A DNA stretch of 64,000 bases from Paracidovorax wautersii (GCF_031453675.1 NZ_JAVIZX010000001.1:1240001-1304000), one strand, 5' to 3'; numbered from the stretch's first letter, positions 9,177-21,985 are shown. Numbers and translations: made by a program. Notes: generated by a model from the letters alone, not told the origin.

Positions 9177-10190
9177 ATGCAACCCATCAACTTCCGCACG
9201 CTGGACCTGAACCTGCTGCGCGTGTTCGACGAGATCATGGCCGAGCGCAACCTCACGCGCGCGGCCGAGAAGCTGTCGCTCACCCAGCCGGCCGTGAGCA
9301 ACGCCCTGCGCCGCCTGCGCGAGGTGCTGGGCGACGACCTGGTGGTGCGCAGCGGCCAGGGCGTGCAGCCCACGCCCCGGGCGCTGGCGCTGTGGCCGTC
9401 GGTGCGCGGCGCATTGGCGCAATTGCAACAGTCGCTGGCGCCGGGCGCATTCGACCCGGCCTCGGCCAACTCCACCTTCGTGGTCGCCATGGCCGACGCC
9501 ACGGGCGCCACGCTCATTCCACCGCTGGTGGAGATCATCGAGCGCGAGGCGCCCGGCGTGTCGCTGCGCGTGGTGCCGCTCACCACGCGCGACCCGCGCC
9601 AGCTGCTGGACGACGAGAGCGCCGACATGGCCGTGGGCTACTTCCCCGCCGTGATGGCCGACCTGACGGCCCGCGCGCAGAGCGACAGCCTGGTGGCCTA
9701 CGAGAGCGCCCGCCTGTACGACGGCGAATACGTCTGCGTGATGCGGCGCGAGCACCCGCTGGCGCAGGCGCCGCTCACGCTCGACCAGTACTGTGCGGCG
9801 CGCCACCTGCTGGTGAGCTTCTCGGGCAAGCCCTATGGCTTCATCGACGAGGCGCTGACGGCGCTGGGCCGCGAACGGCGCATCGTGCTCACCGTGAACC
9901 AGTTCTTCACCGCCGGCCGGGTGGTCGTCAACACCGACCTGCTGACCGTGCTGCCGCGCCACTTCGTCGGCGTGGCCAGCCTGGAGGGCGACCTGGCCTG
10001 GCGCCCGCTGCCCATGCCGCTGCCCACGGTGCACGTGGACGCGCTCTGGCACCGCCGCCGCCGGCACGACCCGGCCCACCGCTGGCTCCAGGACGCCCTG
10101 GGCCGCGCCGCCCGGCACACGGCGCCGGCGGTGTCGGAACGGGCGGATCTCATCAAAAACAATAGCTACTGGCGCTTGATAGACGGGTGA
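9177..10190 (+). CDS. LysR-family transcriptional regulator (NodD/NahR-like)
   Basis: A LysR regulator of 337 residues from the ATG at 9177 (MQPINFRTLDLNLLRVFDEI); an in-frame TTG at 9159 would add six residues, but the ATG gives the normal N-terminus. The winged helix-turn-helix spans ~10-65 (NLTRAAEKLSLTQPAVSNALRRLRE), and the effector-binding domain begins near residue 95 (FVVAMADATGATLIPPLVE), resembling the NahR/nitroaromatic-type group. The effector is unknown. The last residues (KNNSYWRLIDG) and the stop codon are supplied by a copy of repeat family A, so the native C-terminus was probably different. Confidence 0.9.
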   Translation: MQPINFRTLDLNLLRVFDEIMAERNLTRAAEKLSLTQPAVSNALRRLREVLGDDLVVRSGQGVQPTPRALALWPSVRGALAQLQQSLAPGAFDPASANSTFVVAMADATGATLIPPLVEIIEREAPGVSLRVVPLTTRDPRQLLDDESADMAVGYFPAVMADLTARAQSDSLVAYESARLYDGEYVCVMRREHPLAQAPLTLDQYCAARHLLVSFSGKPYGFIDEALTALGRERRIVLTVNQFFTAGRVVVNTDLLTVLPRHFVGVASLEGDLAWRPLPMPLPTVHVDALWHRRRRHDPAHRWLQDALGRAARHTAPAVSERADLIKNNSYWRLIDG

Positions 10191-10216
10191 TTGAAACTCC
10201 TTCCGCCTTCAAAAGC
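10152..10216 (+). repeat. Dispersed repeat family A, copy 2, overlapping a stop codon
   Basis: ATCAAAAACAATAGCTACTG then GCGCTTGATAGAC matches the family core. The first half lies inside the LysR reading frame and encodes its last ~11 residues; the stop codon follows within the element. The right half is degenerate. Confidence 0.65.
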
Positions 10217-10615
10217 TTATGGGTCAGGCGCAAACAGCTCTTTTATTCATAGCGCGATCGTGTTTTGTGGCTTCGCCGCCAGATCGGACGGCGGCATCGC
10301 CCCCGCGCAGCCCGCTGGGACAGCGGCGCGATAGCGCAATGCGGGGCGGTCCTGGACCGCAGCCTCGGCCATCTGCGGCGGCTGCGCCCACCCTTTTCCG
10401 AGACAGCGCAGGATCGTCTTCCGACGCCCATGGGCCGGCGAGGCAACGACGGCGCAGACAGGCCCGGCGTTACGCCCTGCGCGCGCAACGCCCCGGTGCG
10501 TGCGCCCTATCCATGCCCGAACGCTATACCTGCTGTGCCGATCTCCCGGTATCGCGCAGGTCCGTCCCCTGCCACAGTCGGCCGGAGGGCGGCGCTGGGC
10601 CGGCCGGGAGACACC
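10191..10615. other. Gene-free stretch upstream of a Bug gene
   Basis: About 425 bp with no credible gene. The left end is the degenerate tail of repeat copy 2; the rest is GC-rich and shows no convincing hairpin or operator. Only the ribosome-binding site of the next gene (GGGAG at ~10606) is clear. Confidence 0.6.
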
Positions 10616-11584
10616 ATGCGCAGGCGACAGTTCGGACAGTGGGGCCTGGCCCTCGGCGCCGGTGCCACCCTCGCGCCCGCCCGGGCGCAGGCGCCGGGCC
10701 CGCTGCGGATCGTGGTGCCCTTCGGCGCCGGCGGGATCGCCGACCTCACGGTCCGGGTGCTGGCCCAGGAATGGGCCCGTTCGTACCAGCAGAGCGTGGT
10801 GGTCGACAACCGGCCGGGCGCCGGCGGCGTGGTGGCGACGGATGCCGTGGCCAAGGCGCCGGCGGACGGCAAGACGCTGCTGCTCCTGTCCAACGCCACC
10901 GCCATCAGCGCCGGGCTCTTCCGGTCGCTGCCCTTCGATGTGCGCACCGACCTGCAGCCCATCTCCCTGCTCGGGGTCTTCGACTTCGCGGTGCTGGTGC
11001 CGGGCCGGAGCCCGCTGGCCTCCTTCCAGGCCTTCCTCGCCGAAGCCCGGCAGCGGCCCGGTGCGCTCAACGTGGGCACCATCAACAAGGGCAGCACGCA
11101 GCACCTCAGCGCCGAGCTGCTGCTCAGCACGCTGGGGATCCGCGCCGAGGTCGTCCCGTTCAACGGCTCGCCGGCGCTCCTGAACGCGCTGCGGGGACAG
11201 CAGGTGGACATCGCCGTGGAGGGGCTCGCGCCCACCCTGGGCGCGGTGCGGGACGGCGCGCTGCGGGCACTGGCCACGCTGGGGCTGCAGCGATCGCAGG
11301 CGATGCCGCAGACCCCCACCGTCGCGGAGAGCGACCTGCGCGCCAAGGGCTTTCAGGTGACCTCGTGGAATGCCCTGGCCGCGCCCGCAGGCACGCCGGC
11401 GGAGGCCATCGCCCGCCTCCACCGGATGGCCAGCGAGGCGCTGGCAACGCCGCGCGTGCAAGAGGCCCTGCGCCACTTGGGCGTGGAAGCCCGCAGCAGC
11501 ACGCCGCAGGAACTGGCGGCGCTACTGGCGCAGGAGACGGCGAAATGGAAAGCCGTCATCCAGCGGTTGGGGCTGGCGCAGTGA
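10616..11584 (+). CDS. Bug-family (TctC-like) periplasmic binding protein
   Basis: An extracytoplasmic solute receptor of the tripartite tricarboxylate transporter type, 322 residues. The start at 10616 follows GGGAGACACC and gives a signal peptide with an arginine-rich n-region (MRRRQFGQWGLALGAGATLAPARAQA), possibly Tat-exported. Family motifs are RIVVPFGAGGIADLTVRVLA near the N-terminus, VVDNRPGAGGVVATDAVAKA (~65-85), and FQVTSWNALAAPAGTP near the C-terminus. Bug proteins bind carboxylates and other small acids. It lies next to the aromatic operon but on the opposite strand, with no transporter membrane genes nearby, so the ligand is unknown; a protocatechuate-related acid is a guess from context. 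Confidence 0.9.
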   Translation: MRRRQFGQWGLALGAGATLAPARAQAPGPLRIVVPFGAGGIADLTVRVLAQEWARSYQQSVVVDNRPGAGGVVATDAVAKAPADGKTLLLLSNATAISAGLFRSLPFDVRTDLQPISLLGVFDFAVLVPGRSPLASFQAFLAEARQRPGALNVGTINKGSTQHLSAELLLSTLGIRAEVVPFNGSPALLNALRGQQVDIAVEGLAPTLGAVRDGALRALATLGLQRSQAMPQTPTVAESDLRAKGFQVTSWNALAAPAGTPAEAIARLHRMASEALATPRVQEALRHLGVEARSSTPQELAALLAQETAKWKAVIQRLGLAQ

Positions 11585-11782
11585 GGCATGCGCTGCGGCG
11601 AACCAGGCGCTAGAGCCGCGCGGACACGCCGCGCGTCCGGCGATGGGCTCATCCGCGGCACGGGTGGCGCCGCCGCTGGCCCGCCGGAATGGCGCGCCCC
11701 GGGTCTGCCGCGTAACGGCTTGTGGGCTGTGAGTTGTGGCCCGTGGCAGGTCGATGGCCGCAGCAGCGCCGGCGGCGGCCGC

Positions 11783-14009
<2,227 letters not shown>

Positions 14010-14014
14010 GGGCT

Positions 14015-15329
<1,315 letters not shown>

Positions 15330-15331
15330 GG

Positions 15332-16249
15332 TCACGCCTCCTCGGGCCAGTACAGCCGCATGGGGTTGTCGACGAGCAGCTTGCGCTGCAGCGCTTGCGT
15401 TCGGGCGATGTGGGGGATGAAGTCCACCAGCAGGCCATCGTCGGGCATGTGGTCCTTGAGGTTCGGGTGCGGCCAGTCGGTGCCCCAGAGCACCCGGTCG
15501 GGAAACTGCTCCACCACGCACCGTGCGAACGGGACCACGTCGCGGTACGGGTGCTGCTCGCCGTCCACCGCCTTCGGGCCGCTGACCGAGAGCCGTTCGG
15601 GACAGCTCACCTTGCTCCACACGTGGGGGTGTTCCCGCAGGAAGCGCAGGAAGAGCGCGAACTCCGGGCTGTCCACGCCCTTGCCCACATCGGGACGCCC
15701 CATGTGGTCCACCACGACGTCGGTAGGCAGCGCGGAGAAGAAGTCCCACAGCTCGGGCAGGTCCACGGCCTCGAAATAGACGACGACATGCCAGCCCCAG
15801 TGCTTGATGCGCTGCGCAATCTCCAGCAGCTCGTCCCGGGGCGTGAAGTCCACCAGCCGCTTGACGAAGTTGAACCGGACGCCGCGCACGCCGGCCGCGT
15901 TCAGTGCTTCCAGCTCCGTATCGGTCACGGAGCGGCGAACCGTGGCCACGCCCCGCGCCCGCCCGGCCGAATGGGTCAGGGCATCGACCATGGCCCGGTT
16001 GTCGTCGCCATGGCAGGTGGCCTGAACCACCACATTGCGCGCAAAGCCCAGGTGGTCGCGCAGCGCGAAGAGCTCATGGCGGGACGCATCGCACGGGGTG
16101 TACTTGCGCTCCGGGGCATAGGGAAACACGTCGCCCGGCCCGAACACGTGGCAATGCGCGTCGACGCTGCCCGGCGGCAGCGTGAAGCGGGGCCGGCTCG
16201 GTGCCGCATGCCAGTCGAGCCAGCCCGGGGTCTTGGTGAAGTTTTCCAT
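15332..16249 (-). CDS. ligI: 2-pyrone-4,6-dicarboxylate hydrolase
   Basis: An amidohydrolase-superfamily lactonase that opens 2-pyrone-4,6-dicarboxylate to 4-oxalomesaconate, 305 residues. The first metal-site motif DAHCHVFGP is at ~30-38 (His32, His34). Later motifs are VVVDHMGRPDVGKG with a conserved His (~180), and WGTDWPHPNLKDHMPDDG with the catalytic Asp (~250), as in LigI. It is the step after ligC in the same pathway. The start ATG at 16249 lies 9 bp after the end of the frameshifted Bug gene. Confidence 0.95.
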   Translation of the reverse strand: MENFTKTPGWLDWHAAPSRPRFTLPPGSVDAHCHVFGPGDVFPYAPERKYTPCDASRHELFALRDHLGFARNVVVQATCHGDDNRAMVDALTHSAGRARGVATVRRSVTDTELEALNAAGVRGVRFNFVKRLVDFTPRDELLEIAQRIKHWGWHVVVYFEAVDLPELWDFFSALPTDVVVDHMGRPDVGKGVDSPEFALFLRFLREHPHVWSKVSCPERLSVSGPKAVDGEQHPYRDVVPFARCVVEQFPDRVLWGTDWPHPNLKDHMPDDGLLVDFIPHIARTQALQRKLLVDNPMRLYWPEEA

Positions 16250-16258
16250 CGCGTGCGG

Positions 16259-17258
16259 TCAGTCGAGGGTCACGTTGGCGGCCCGGATGACGTCACCGAA
16301 GCGCCGGCTCTCGTCCTGGATGAACTGAGCGAACTGGGCGCGGGTGGTGACCGGAAAGGGCTCGTAGGCAAAGCTGCCGAACTTGGCGCGCACTTCGGGC
16401 GTCTGGAGCGCCTCCTCCACGTCCCGCTTGATCTTGTCGGCCGTGCCGGCCGGCAGACCCGCAGGCGCGACCAGGGCATTCCAGCCCGTGACCTGGAAGC
16501 CCCGCCGGGCCGCCCGATTCGCCCACGGTGGGCACGTCCGGGTAGTCGGCCGACCGCTGCGGGGCCGCGATGGCGAGGAACCGCAGCCGGCCCGCGCGCT
16601 GCAGGGGACCGGCGGTCGCCGCGCTGCCCAGGGCAAAAGCCAGATCGCCCGTGGAAACGGCGGTGTACAGCTGCGTCGTTTCCTTGAAAACCACATGCTC
16701 CATCCGGGTGCCGGTCGTGGACTCGAAGAGTTCCGAGCCCAGATGCACCGGATTCCCCACGGACCAGGAGCCGTAGTTCAGCTTGCCGGGATGGGCCTTC
16801 GCGTCGGCGATCAGCGCGCCCACGGACTGGTACGGGCTGTGGGTCGCGACGGTGAAGAAGAAGTAGGTCTTGAAGAGCGGGAGCAAGGCCTCGAAGTCCT
16901 TGGCCGGGTCGTACGGAAGTTTCTTGAACAGGCTGGGGTAGGCCGCCAGGTGGACGTTGTCCACCACCATCAGGTCCGTGCCGTCCTTGGCCCCGCGCTT
17001 GAAGGCATCGATGGCGATGAAGCCGTTGCCCCCGGGGCGGTTTTCCACGGTCACGGGCTGGCCCCACATGCGCGACAGGCGGTCCGCCATCAGCCGGGCG
17101 ACGCCATCGGGTCCGCCGCCCACGGGAAAGGGGGTGATGATGCGCACCGGCTTGGCCGGGAACTGCTGCGCCAAGCCCGTGTGCGGCTGGGCGAACAGGC
17201 CCATGAGGCACACCATGCCTGCGTGCGTGAGCCAGCGAATGCGTCGGGTCCCTGTCAT
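16259..17258 (-). pseudogene. Bug-family binding protein, frameshifted
   Basis: A Bug/TctC-type periplasmic receptor embedded in the pmd operon. The first ~245 residues read well: signal peptide ending LAQQ, then FPAKPVRIITPFPVGGGPDG and VENRPGGNGFIAIDAFKRG. After VPTVGESGG the frame is lost, and the family's C-terminus (FQVTGWNALVAPAGLPAG to RRFGDVIRAANVTLD) continues in another frame to the stop at 16259. Removing one base from the CCCC run at 16500-16503 restores GESGGPAGFQVTGWN. It could be a true mutation or a sequencing indel; the rest of the gene shows no decay. A carboxylate or aromatic-acid ligand is plausible from position. Confidence 0.85.
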
Positions 17259-17290
17259 GCGTGTGTCTCCGTGGTCGCTCGTTGGTGGTT

Positions 17291-17974
17291 TCAGTCGATG
17301 TAGCGCAAGCCCGCGGCAGCGAGCGGCTCGCGCATCTTGTACATGTCCAGGCCCAGCACGCCAGAGGCCAGTTTCAGGCGCTTTTCTTCTTCGAGCGAAG
17401 CGCGTTGCCGCGCGGCCTCCAGCGTCTGGCCGGCGCGGGCGGCAGGAACACAGACCACGCCGTCGTCATCGGCCACGATGACGTCGCCGGGCGTGATCCA
17501 CATCCCGGCGCACACCACGGGAATGTTGACCGAACCGATGGTGCCCTTGATGCATCCCTTGCTGCTCACGGCCTTGCTCCACACCGGGAAATCCATGTCC
17601 TGCAGCGTGCGGACGTCGCGCACGCCGGCGTCGATGACCAGGGCCCGCGCGCCGCGGGCGTGGAAGCTGGTGGCCAGCAGGTCGCCGAAGTACCCGTCGC
17701 TGCAGTCTGCGGTGATGGCGGCGACCACGATGTCGCCGGGCTGGATCTGCTCCGCCACCACGTGCATCATCCAGTTGTCTCCCGGATGCAGCAGCACCGT
17801 GACGGCCGTGCCCGACACCGCGGCGCCCGGGTAGATCGGGCGCATGTAGGGCTTGAGCAGGCCCACCCGCCCCATGGCCTCGTGCACGGTGGCAGACCCG
17901 AATGCACCGAGACCGTCGGCAGCGCCGCGGTCTGCGCGCTGGATGTTGCGATAGACAACGCCGAGTTCGTACAT
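17291..17974 (-). CDS. ligK: 4-carboxy-4-hydroxy-2-oxoadipate aldolase
   Basis: A class II pyruvate aldolase of the RraA-like fold, 227 residues. It cleaves 4-carboxy-4-hydroxy-2-oxoadipate to pyruvate and oxaloacetate, the last step of the protocatechuate 4,5-pathway. The metal/pyruvate signature D-x20-R-D is present exactly, from the Asp of GDLLATSF to AGVRD (~98-120). The HMG/CHA aldolase N-terminus ([16 protein letters not shown]) also fits. The motif separates it from the RraA RNase inhibitor, as does the operon context. It lies 18 bp after the hydratase gene. Confidence 0.95.
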   Translation of the reverse strand: MYELGVVYRNIQRADRGAADGLGAFGSATVHEAMGRVGLLKPYMRPIYPGAAVSGTAVTVLLHPGDNWMMHVVAEQIQPGDIVVAAITADCSDGYFGDLLATSFHARGARALVIDAGVRDVRTLQDMDFPVWSKAVSSKGCIKGTIGSVNIPVVCAGMWITPGDVIVADDDGVVCVPAARAGQTLEAARQRASLEEEKRLKLASGVLGLDMYKMREPLAAAGLRYID

Positions 17975-17992
17975 GGGCAGTTCCTGTGGGTT

Positions 17993-19021
17993 TCAACGGC
18001 CGCGTGACTTCAGCGCAGCATCGAGGCGCGGAAACACGCGGCGGGCATTGCCCTCGAACACCTTGAAGCGGTCGGCCTCATCGAGATGGGCGGTGGCGTC
18101 GATGTACCGCCTCGTGTCGTCGTAGTAATGGCCGGTTTCCGGGTCGATGCCCCGCACCGCACCGATCATTTCCGAAGCGAACAGGATGTTGTCGACCGGA
18201 ATCACCTGGGTGAGCAGATCGATGCCGGGCTGGTGGTACACGCAGGTGTCGAAGAAGATGTTGTGCAGCAAGTGCTCCTGCAGCAGCGGTTTCTTCATCT
18301 CCTGCGCCAGCCCCCGGAAGCGCCCCCAGTGGTAGGGCACTGCGCCGCCGCCGTGCGGAATCACGAACTTCAGCGTCGGAAAGTCCTTGAAGAGGTCGCC
18401 CTGGATGCACTGCATGACCGCCGTGGTGTCTGCATTCAGGTAGTGGGCCCCCGTGGTGTGAAAGCAGGCGTTGCAGCTGGTGCTCACATGCACCATGGCC
18501 GGAATGTCCAGTTCCACCATCTTCTCGTAAATCGGGTACCAGTGGCGGTCGGTGAGGGGCGGGCTGGTCCAATGCCCGCCGCTGGGATCGGGATTCAGGT
18601 TGATTGCCACGAAGCCGTAGTGCTTCACGCATTTCTCCAGCTCCGCAAGGCAGTGCCTGGGGTCGCTCCCGGGCGACTGCGGCAGCATGGCGGCGCCCGC
18701 GAAATGCGCGGGAAAGAGCTGGCTGACGCGGTAGCACAGCTCGTTGCAGATCGCGGCCCAGGTGCTGGAGACTTCCTGGTCGCCGATGTGGTGGGCCATG
18801 AAGCTCGCCCGGGGGCTGAAGATGGTCAGATCGCAACCGCGCTCGCGCATCAGACGCAGTTGGTTGCTCTCGATGGATTCGCGCAGCTCGTCGTCGCTGA
18901 TCTTCAGGTCCGCGACCCGCGGGCGGACCGACGGGTCCTGGATGCCGGCGATCTGGGCGTTGCGCCACCGCTCCAGCGCCGGGGGCGCCGTGGTGTAGTG
19001 GCCGTGGCAGTCAATGATCAT
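17993..19021 (-). CDS. ligJ: 4-oxalomesaconate hydratase
   Basis: An amidohydrolase-family hydratase that adds water to the ring-cleavage intermediate to give 4-carboxy-4-hydroxy-2-oxoadipate, 342 residues (LigJ 341). Metal ligands: MIIDCHGHY (His6, His8). Further conserved blocks are FAGAAMLPQSPGSDP, VIPHGGGAVPYHWGR and ILFASEMIGAVRGIDPETGH, all typical of LigJ/PmdE. The start ATG at 19021 gives the canonical N-terminus, although the frame runs on upstream. The keto-enol isomerase that usually precedes it (LigU/PmdU) is not in the window. Confidence 0.95.
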   Translation of the reverse strand: MIIDCHGHYTTAPPALERWRNAQIAGIQDPSVRPRVADLKISDDELRESIESNQLRLMRERGCDLTIFSPRASFMAHHIGDQEVSSTWAAICNELCYRVSQLFPAHFAGAAMLPQSPGSDPRHCLAELEKCVKHYGFVAINLNPDPSGGHWTSPPLTDRHWYPIYEKMVELDIPAMVHVSTSCNACFHTTGAHYLNADTTAVMQCIQGDLFKDFPTLKFVIPHGGGAVPYHWGRFRGLAQEMKKPLLQEHLLHNIFFDTCVYHQPGIDLLTQVIPVDNILFASEMIGAVRGIDPETGHYYDDTRRYIDATAHLDEADRFKVFEGNARRVFPRLDAALKSRGR

Positions 19022-19046
19022 GGAAGGTTCCAGAGTGAGGGGCGAT

Positions 19047-19736
19047 TCAGACAGGCGCCATCCCGTGCCGGCGCTTGGTGGCAGCCGTCTCGGCAGACGA
19101 CAGGAACTCCAGCAGGCGCGCCGCATCGTCACGCCGCGCGCTTTCTCGGGTGATGGCCCCGCTGAAGACCGTGGTGACTTGGGTGCCGGGCGGCAGGTCC
19201 CGGAGGACCTGGATTCCGGCGACATGCATGAGCTCGCTGTACTGCTGGAATCCCAGTTCGACGGTGCCGTCCGCGATCAGGCTGCCCACCGGCGTGCCCG
19301 GCGGCGCCTGGACCACCTTCGCGCGGACGGCATCCGCGATGCCCCACTTCTGGAACAGCTGCTGCAATGCCACGCCGCTGGGGCCGGTCGAATAGCCGAT
19401 GGATGCGGCGGCCAGCACCGCGCCGCGCAACTCCGCCTCGGTGCGCGCGGAGGGGAGCGCAGCGCCCTTCCGCACCGCCATGGCCACCGACGACTTCGCC
19501 AGAGGCACCGCGCCGGGCGGGGCCAGGCGGCCTTCGTCGCCCAGGGCGGCGATGGCGTCCGCGGCCAGGATGACCACATCGAAGGCCGCGCCGGCCCGCA
19601 CGCGTTTCAGCGCCTCCACCCCGCCCAGCGACTCCAGGGTGGCCGGGGGCGTGCGGTGGGCCGTCCACTGCTGCAACAGCTCGGCCATGAGGGCACGGGT
19701 GGCCATGGACGAAACAGCGCAGACAGCAGGGGCCAA
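19047..19736 (-). CDS. Cytosolic ModA-like substrate-binding domain protein
   Basis: A protein of about 229 residues with a type II periplasmic-binding fold of the ModA/molybdate group (SSMATRALMAELLQQW, FDVVILAADAIAALGDEGRL, SIGYSTGPSGVALQQLFQKWG). No signal peptide is visible, so it probably stays in the cytosol. I place the start at the TTG at 19736, because GGAGA lies 7 bp upstream; an ATG at 19706 is the alternative. It is the first gene of the pmd operon, where other bacteria have an isomerase or transporter gene. It could be a ligand sensor or carrier; its function is not established. Confidence 0.75.
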   Translation of the reverse strand: MAPAVCAVSSMATRALMAELLQQWTAHRTPPATLESLGGVEALKRVRAGAAFDVVILAADAIAALGDEGRLAPPGAVPLAKSSVAMAVRKGAALPSARTEAELRGAVLAAASIGYSTGPSGVALQQLFQKWGIADAVRAKVVQAPPGTPVGSLIADGTVELGFQQYSELMHVAGIQVLRDLPPGTQVTTVFSGAITRESARRDDAARLLEFLSSAETAATKRRHGMAPV

Positions 19737-19910
19737 GGGAATGTCTCCAGGAAGGCACCGGCTGGACTGCCGGCGCTGGAGTGCATTCTGCGTGGCATAG
19801 CAGCCAGCGCATACGGGCATGTACCACTACCTGATATAGCGTCTTGGCATACCATGCGGACGCGTGGCCCGCGGTCCTGTAGTGCCTGCTGGGGCGCAGA
19901 AGGAACGGCC

Positions 19911-20828
19911 ATGGACCTCAAGCAAATCGAATATTTCGTGCGCGTCGCAGAGCTGGGAAGCTTCACGCGCGCGTCGGTGGCCCTGTCCATCGCGCAACCG
20001 GCGCTGAGCCGCCAGGTGCGGGAGCTGGAGGTGGACCTGCGCCAGCACCTCCTGCAGCGCCATGGCCGCGGGGTCACGCTCACCGACGCGGGCAAGCTCA
20101 TGCTGGAGCATGGGCGCGGGATCCTCCACCAGGTGGCACGCGCGCGGGAGGACCTGGACCGCGCCCGGGGCGCGCTGACCGGCCAGGTGAGCGTCGGGCT
20201 GCCGCCCAGCCTGGCCCGGGTGCTGACCGTCCAGGTCTGCCGGGCCTTCCGCCAGCACCTCCCGGAGGCCACGCTGTCCATCACCGAAGGGCTCTCGGCA
20301 CAGATGCAGGACTGGCTGCAGACGGGGCGGCTGGACGTAGCCCTGCTCTACAACGCGCCGGTGTCTTCGGAGCTGTCGATGGACCCTTTCATGGAGGAAG
20401 AACTCTTCGTGGTGTCGCCCCGCCCTGACACGCGCGCGGGACTGGGCGAGGACACCGAGCGGCCGGCGCGGCTGGAGGAGCTGGCGCGCGATCCCTTGAT
20501 CGTTCCCAGCCGCCCGAACGCGCTCCGCATGGTGGTCGAACGGCGCATGGCCGACCTCGGCCTGGCGCCGCGGATCGCCATGGAGATCGATGGCGTTCCG
20601 GCGATCCTGGATCTGGTGTCGGAAGGCCTGGGCTACGCCGTGCTTCCGCGCCATGCCGTCCTCACCGCCACCAAGCCCGAGCGCTATCTGCTCCGCCCCG
20701 TCCACCCGGCCCGCCTGGTGGCAGAGGTTTCCATCGTGACCTCGACCCGGCGGATCACCACGGCGACCCAGCAGCGGACCATCGAGCTGGTCAAAGCAGC
20801 GGCCCTCTCGCTCCAGGCCAAGCCTTGA
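19911..20828 (+). CDS. LysR-family regulator of the protocatechuate operon
   Basis: A 305-residue LysR activator or repressor. The helix-turn-helix is at ~1-60 (MDLKQIEYFVRVAELGSFTRASVALSIAQPALSRQVRELE in outline) and the effector domain at ~90-300 (VSVGLPPSLARVLTVQ; TEGLSAQMQDWLQTGRLDVAL). It resembles the CbbR/Cbl-like group that includes PmdR. The ATG at 19911 has AAGGAAC just upstream. It is transcribed divergently from the pmd operon across ~175 bp, the usual layout for a regulator of that operon. The inducer is unknown, probably a pathway intermediate (inferred). Confidence 0.9.
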   Translation: MDLKQIEYFVRVAELGSFTRASVALSIAQPALSRQVRELEVDLRQHLLQRHGRGVTLTDAGKLMLEHGRGILHQVARAREDLDRARGALTGQVSVGLPPSLARVLTVQVCRAFRQHLPEATLSITEGLSAQMQDWLQTGRLDVALLYNAPVSSELSMDPFMEEELFVVSPRPDTRAGLGEDTERPARLEELARDPLIVPSRPNALRMVVERRMADLGLAPRIAMEIDGVPAILDLVSEGLGYAVLPRHAVLTATKPERYLLRPVHPARLVAEVSIVTSTRRITTATQQRTIELVKAAALSLQAKP

Positions 20829-20911
20829 GAGCGTGTTGAGATCTCCCAGGAGTTGCGCGGGGAAGCGCGGGCAGGGCCGTCGCGGCGGACCGATTTCCCC
20901 CGCGCACCAGG

Positions 20912-21748
20912 CTAACGGACCTCGATCACCATGGGATCCACGAAGGTCTCCTGCTCGCCCTTGCTGCGATAGCCTCGCGGGTTCGCCAGCACCCTGCATT
21001 TGCGGGGACCTGCGGCGCTCTCCGTGGTCACCAGATAGTCATTGGGGCAGTGCAGATGGCCGTGAAACCACCAGTCGGCTTGGCTGAACAGCGCATCCAG
21101 GCTGTTGCAGAAACCCGCCGTGCCTGGGCTCAGGCCGTACCGGGGGTCGGCACTTCGCAGGCTGGGGGCGAAATGCGTGACGACGACCGTCGTCCCCTCG
21201 AACGGGACATCCAGCGTGGCCGACAGCCAGGTCTGGCACTCCAGCGCCAACTCCCTCAGATCCGCCGCCAGCATCTTTTTGCCGCCCGCGAGCGTGGAGT
21301 ACTTCTGCAGATAGAAGTTGGCCGCCCGGTACGCTTTCTCCCGCACCTGCAATTGGCGGGTGAGGCCATCCGAAGGCTCGACCATCGCGTCGAAATCGCT
21401 CCACAGCGTCGTGCCCACGAAGCGGATGCCATCGATGACGACCACCTGCTTCTCCAGCCATCCGATGCCCAGGCGCTGGCACACCTCTTGGAGACGCCCG
21501 TGGGTCTCCAGGTAATCCAGGCCGTCGTACTCATGGTTGCCCGGGGTGAACAGCACCCTCTTCCACCGCGCGTCGGCGCCCAGGGGCGAAAACTGGGCAA
21601 GGCCGAAGCAGCCATCGTCGATGCCGGATCCCTCCTGGTAGGACCCGATGTCGCCGGCCAGGATGAGGAGGTCGGCATCTTGGGCCGCGGCAGGACGGAA
21701 GTCGGGATACCTCTCCAGATGCAGGTCGGACAACAGTTGGATCTTCAT
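20912..21748 (-). CDS. Metallophosphoesterase (calcineurin-like)
   Basis: A cytosolic phosphoesterase of 278 residues with all the metal-binding blocks: SDLHLER (D-x-H, ~7-13), LILAGDIGS (~29-37), TPGNHEYDG (GNHE, ~69), VVVTHFAPS (~190) and WWFHGHLHCPNDY (GHxH, ~230). The start is ATG 21748, preceded by AAGGAG on the minus strand; the longer frame is out-of-family. The substrate (phosphodiester or nucleotide) cannot be told. It stands alone between the LysR gene and the stress-protein promoter. Confidence 0.9.
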   Translation of the reverse strand: MKIQLLSDLHLERYPDFRPAAAQDADLLILAGDIGSYQEGSGIDDGCFGLAQFSPLGADARWKRVLFTPGNHEYDGLDYLETHGRLQEVCQRLGIGWLEKQVVVIDGIRFVGTTLWSDFDAMVEPSDGLTRQLQVREKAYRAANFYLQKYSTLAGGKKMLAADLRELALECQTWLSATLDVPFEGTTVVVTHFAPSLRSADPRYGLSPGTAGFCNSLDALFSQADWWFHGHLHCPNDYLVTTESAAGPRKCRVLANPRGYRSKGEQETFVDPMVIEVR

Positions 21749-21945
21749 CGTGAAGGAGTTTATCCAGCCGGCCCGCCGCGCCGGGCGCCGCAGGCCCGTG
21801 GTCGGGCGCGCGCGATGCGGCCATGCCCTCAAGGGCGAGCAGGCCTCCTACCAGCCGCACGGGGCCGCCGCCGTATGATGGCCGCGGACCGGCGCCGGGG
21901 CAGCGCCCCGCAGGCCGGCCGAACGCACCGCGCGGCATAACAAAG

Positions 21946-21985
21946 ATGACCCAGGTCAAGACAACAGACGCAAGCGCCCTTTAGT
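21946..21985 (+). promoter_or_regulatory. FNR/ANR-type box and -10 element
   Basis: ATGAC-CCAG-GTCAA at 21946-21959 matches the FNR/ANR half-site pattern TTGAY-N4-RTCAA with one mismatch. A -10-like TTTAGT lies at 21980-21985. The box centre would fall near -41 of a start at about 21993, the class II position for FNR activators. Low-oxygen induction of the downstream stress gene is inferred. Confidence 0.55.

Noticed and set aside
20829-20860. Possible third family D element end (GAGCGTGTTGAGATCTCC)
   Set aside because: It resembles the AGAACGTGTTCACG end only loosely and has no matching inverted partner nearby.
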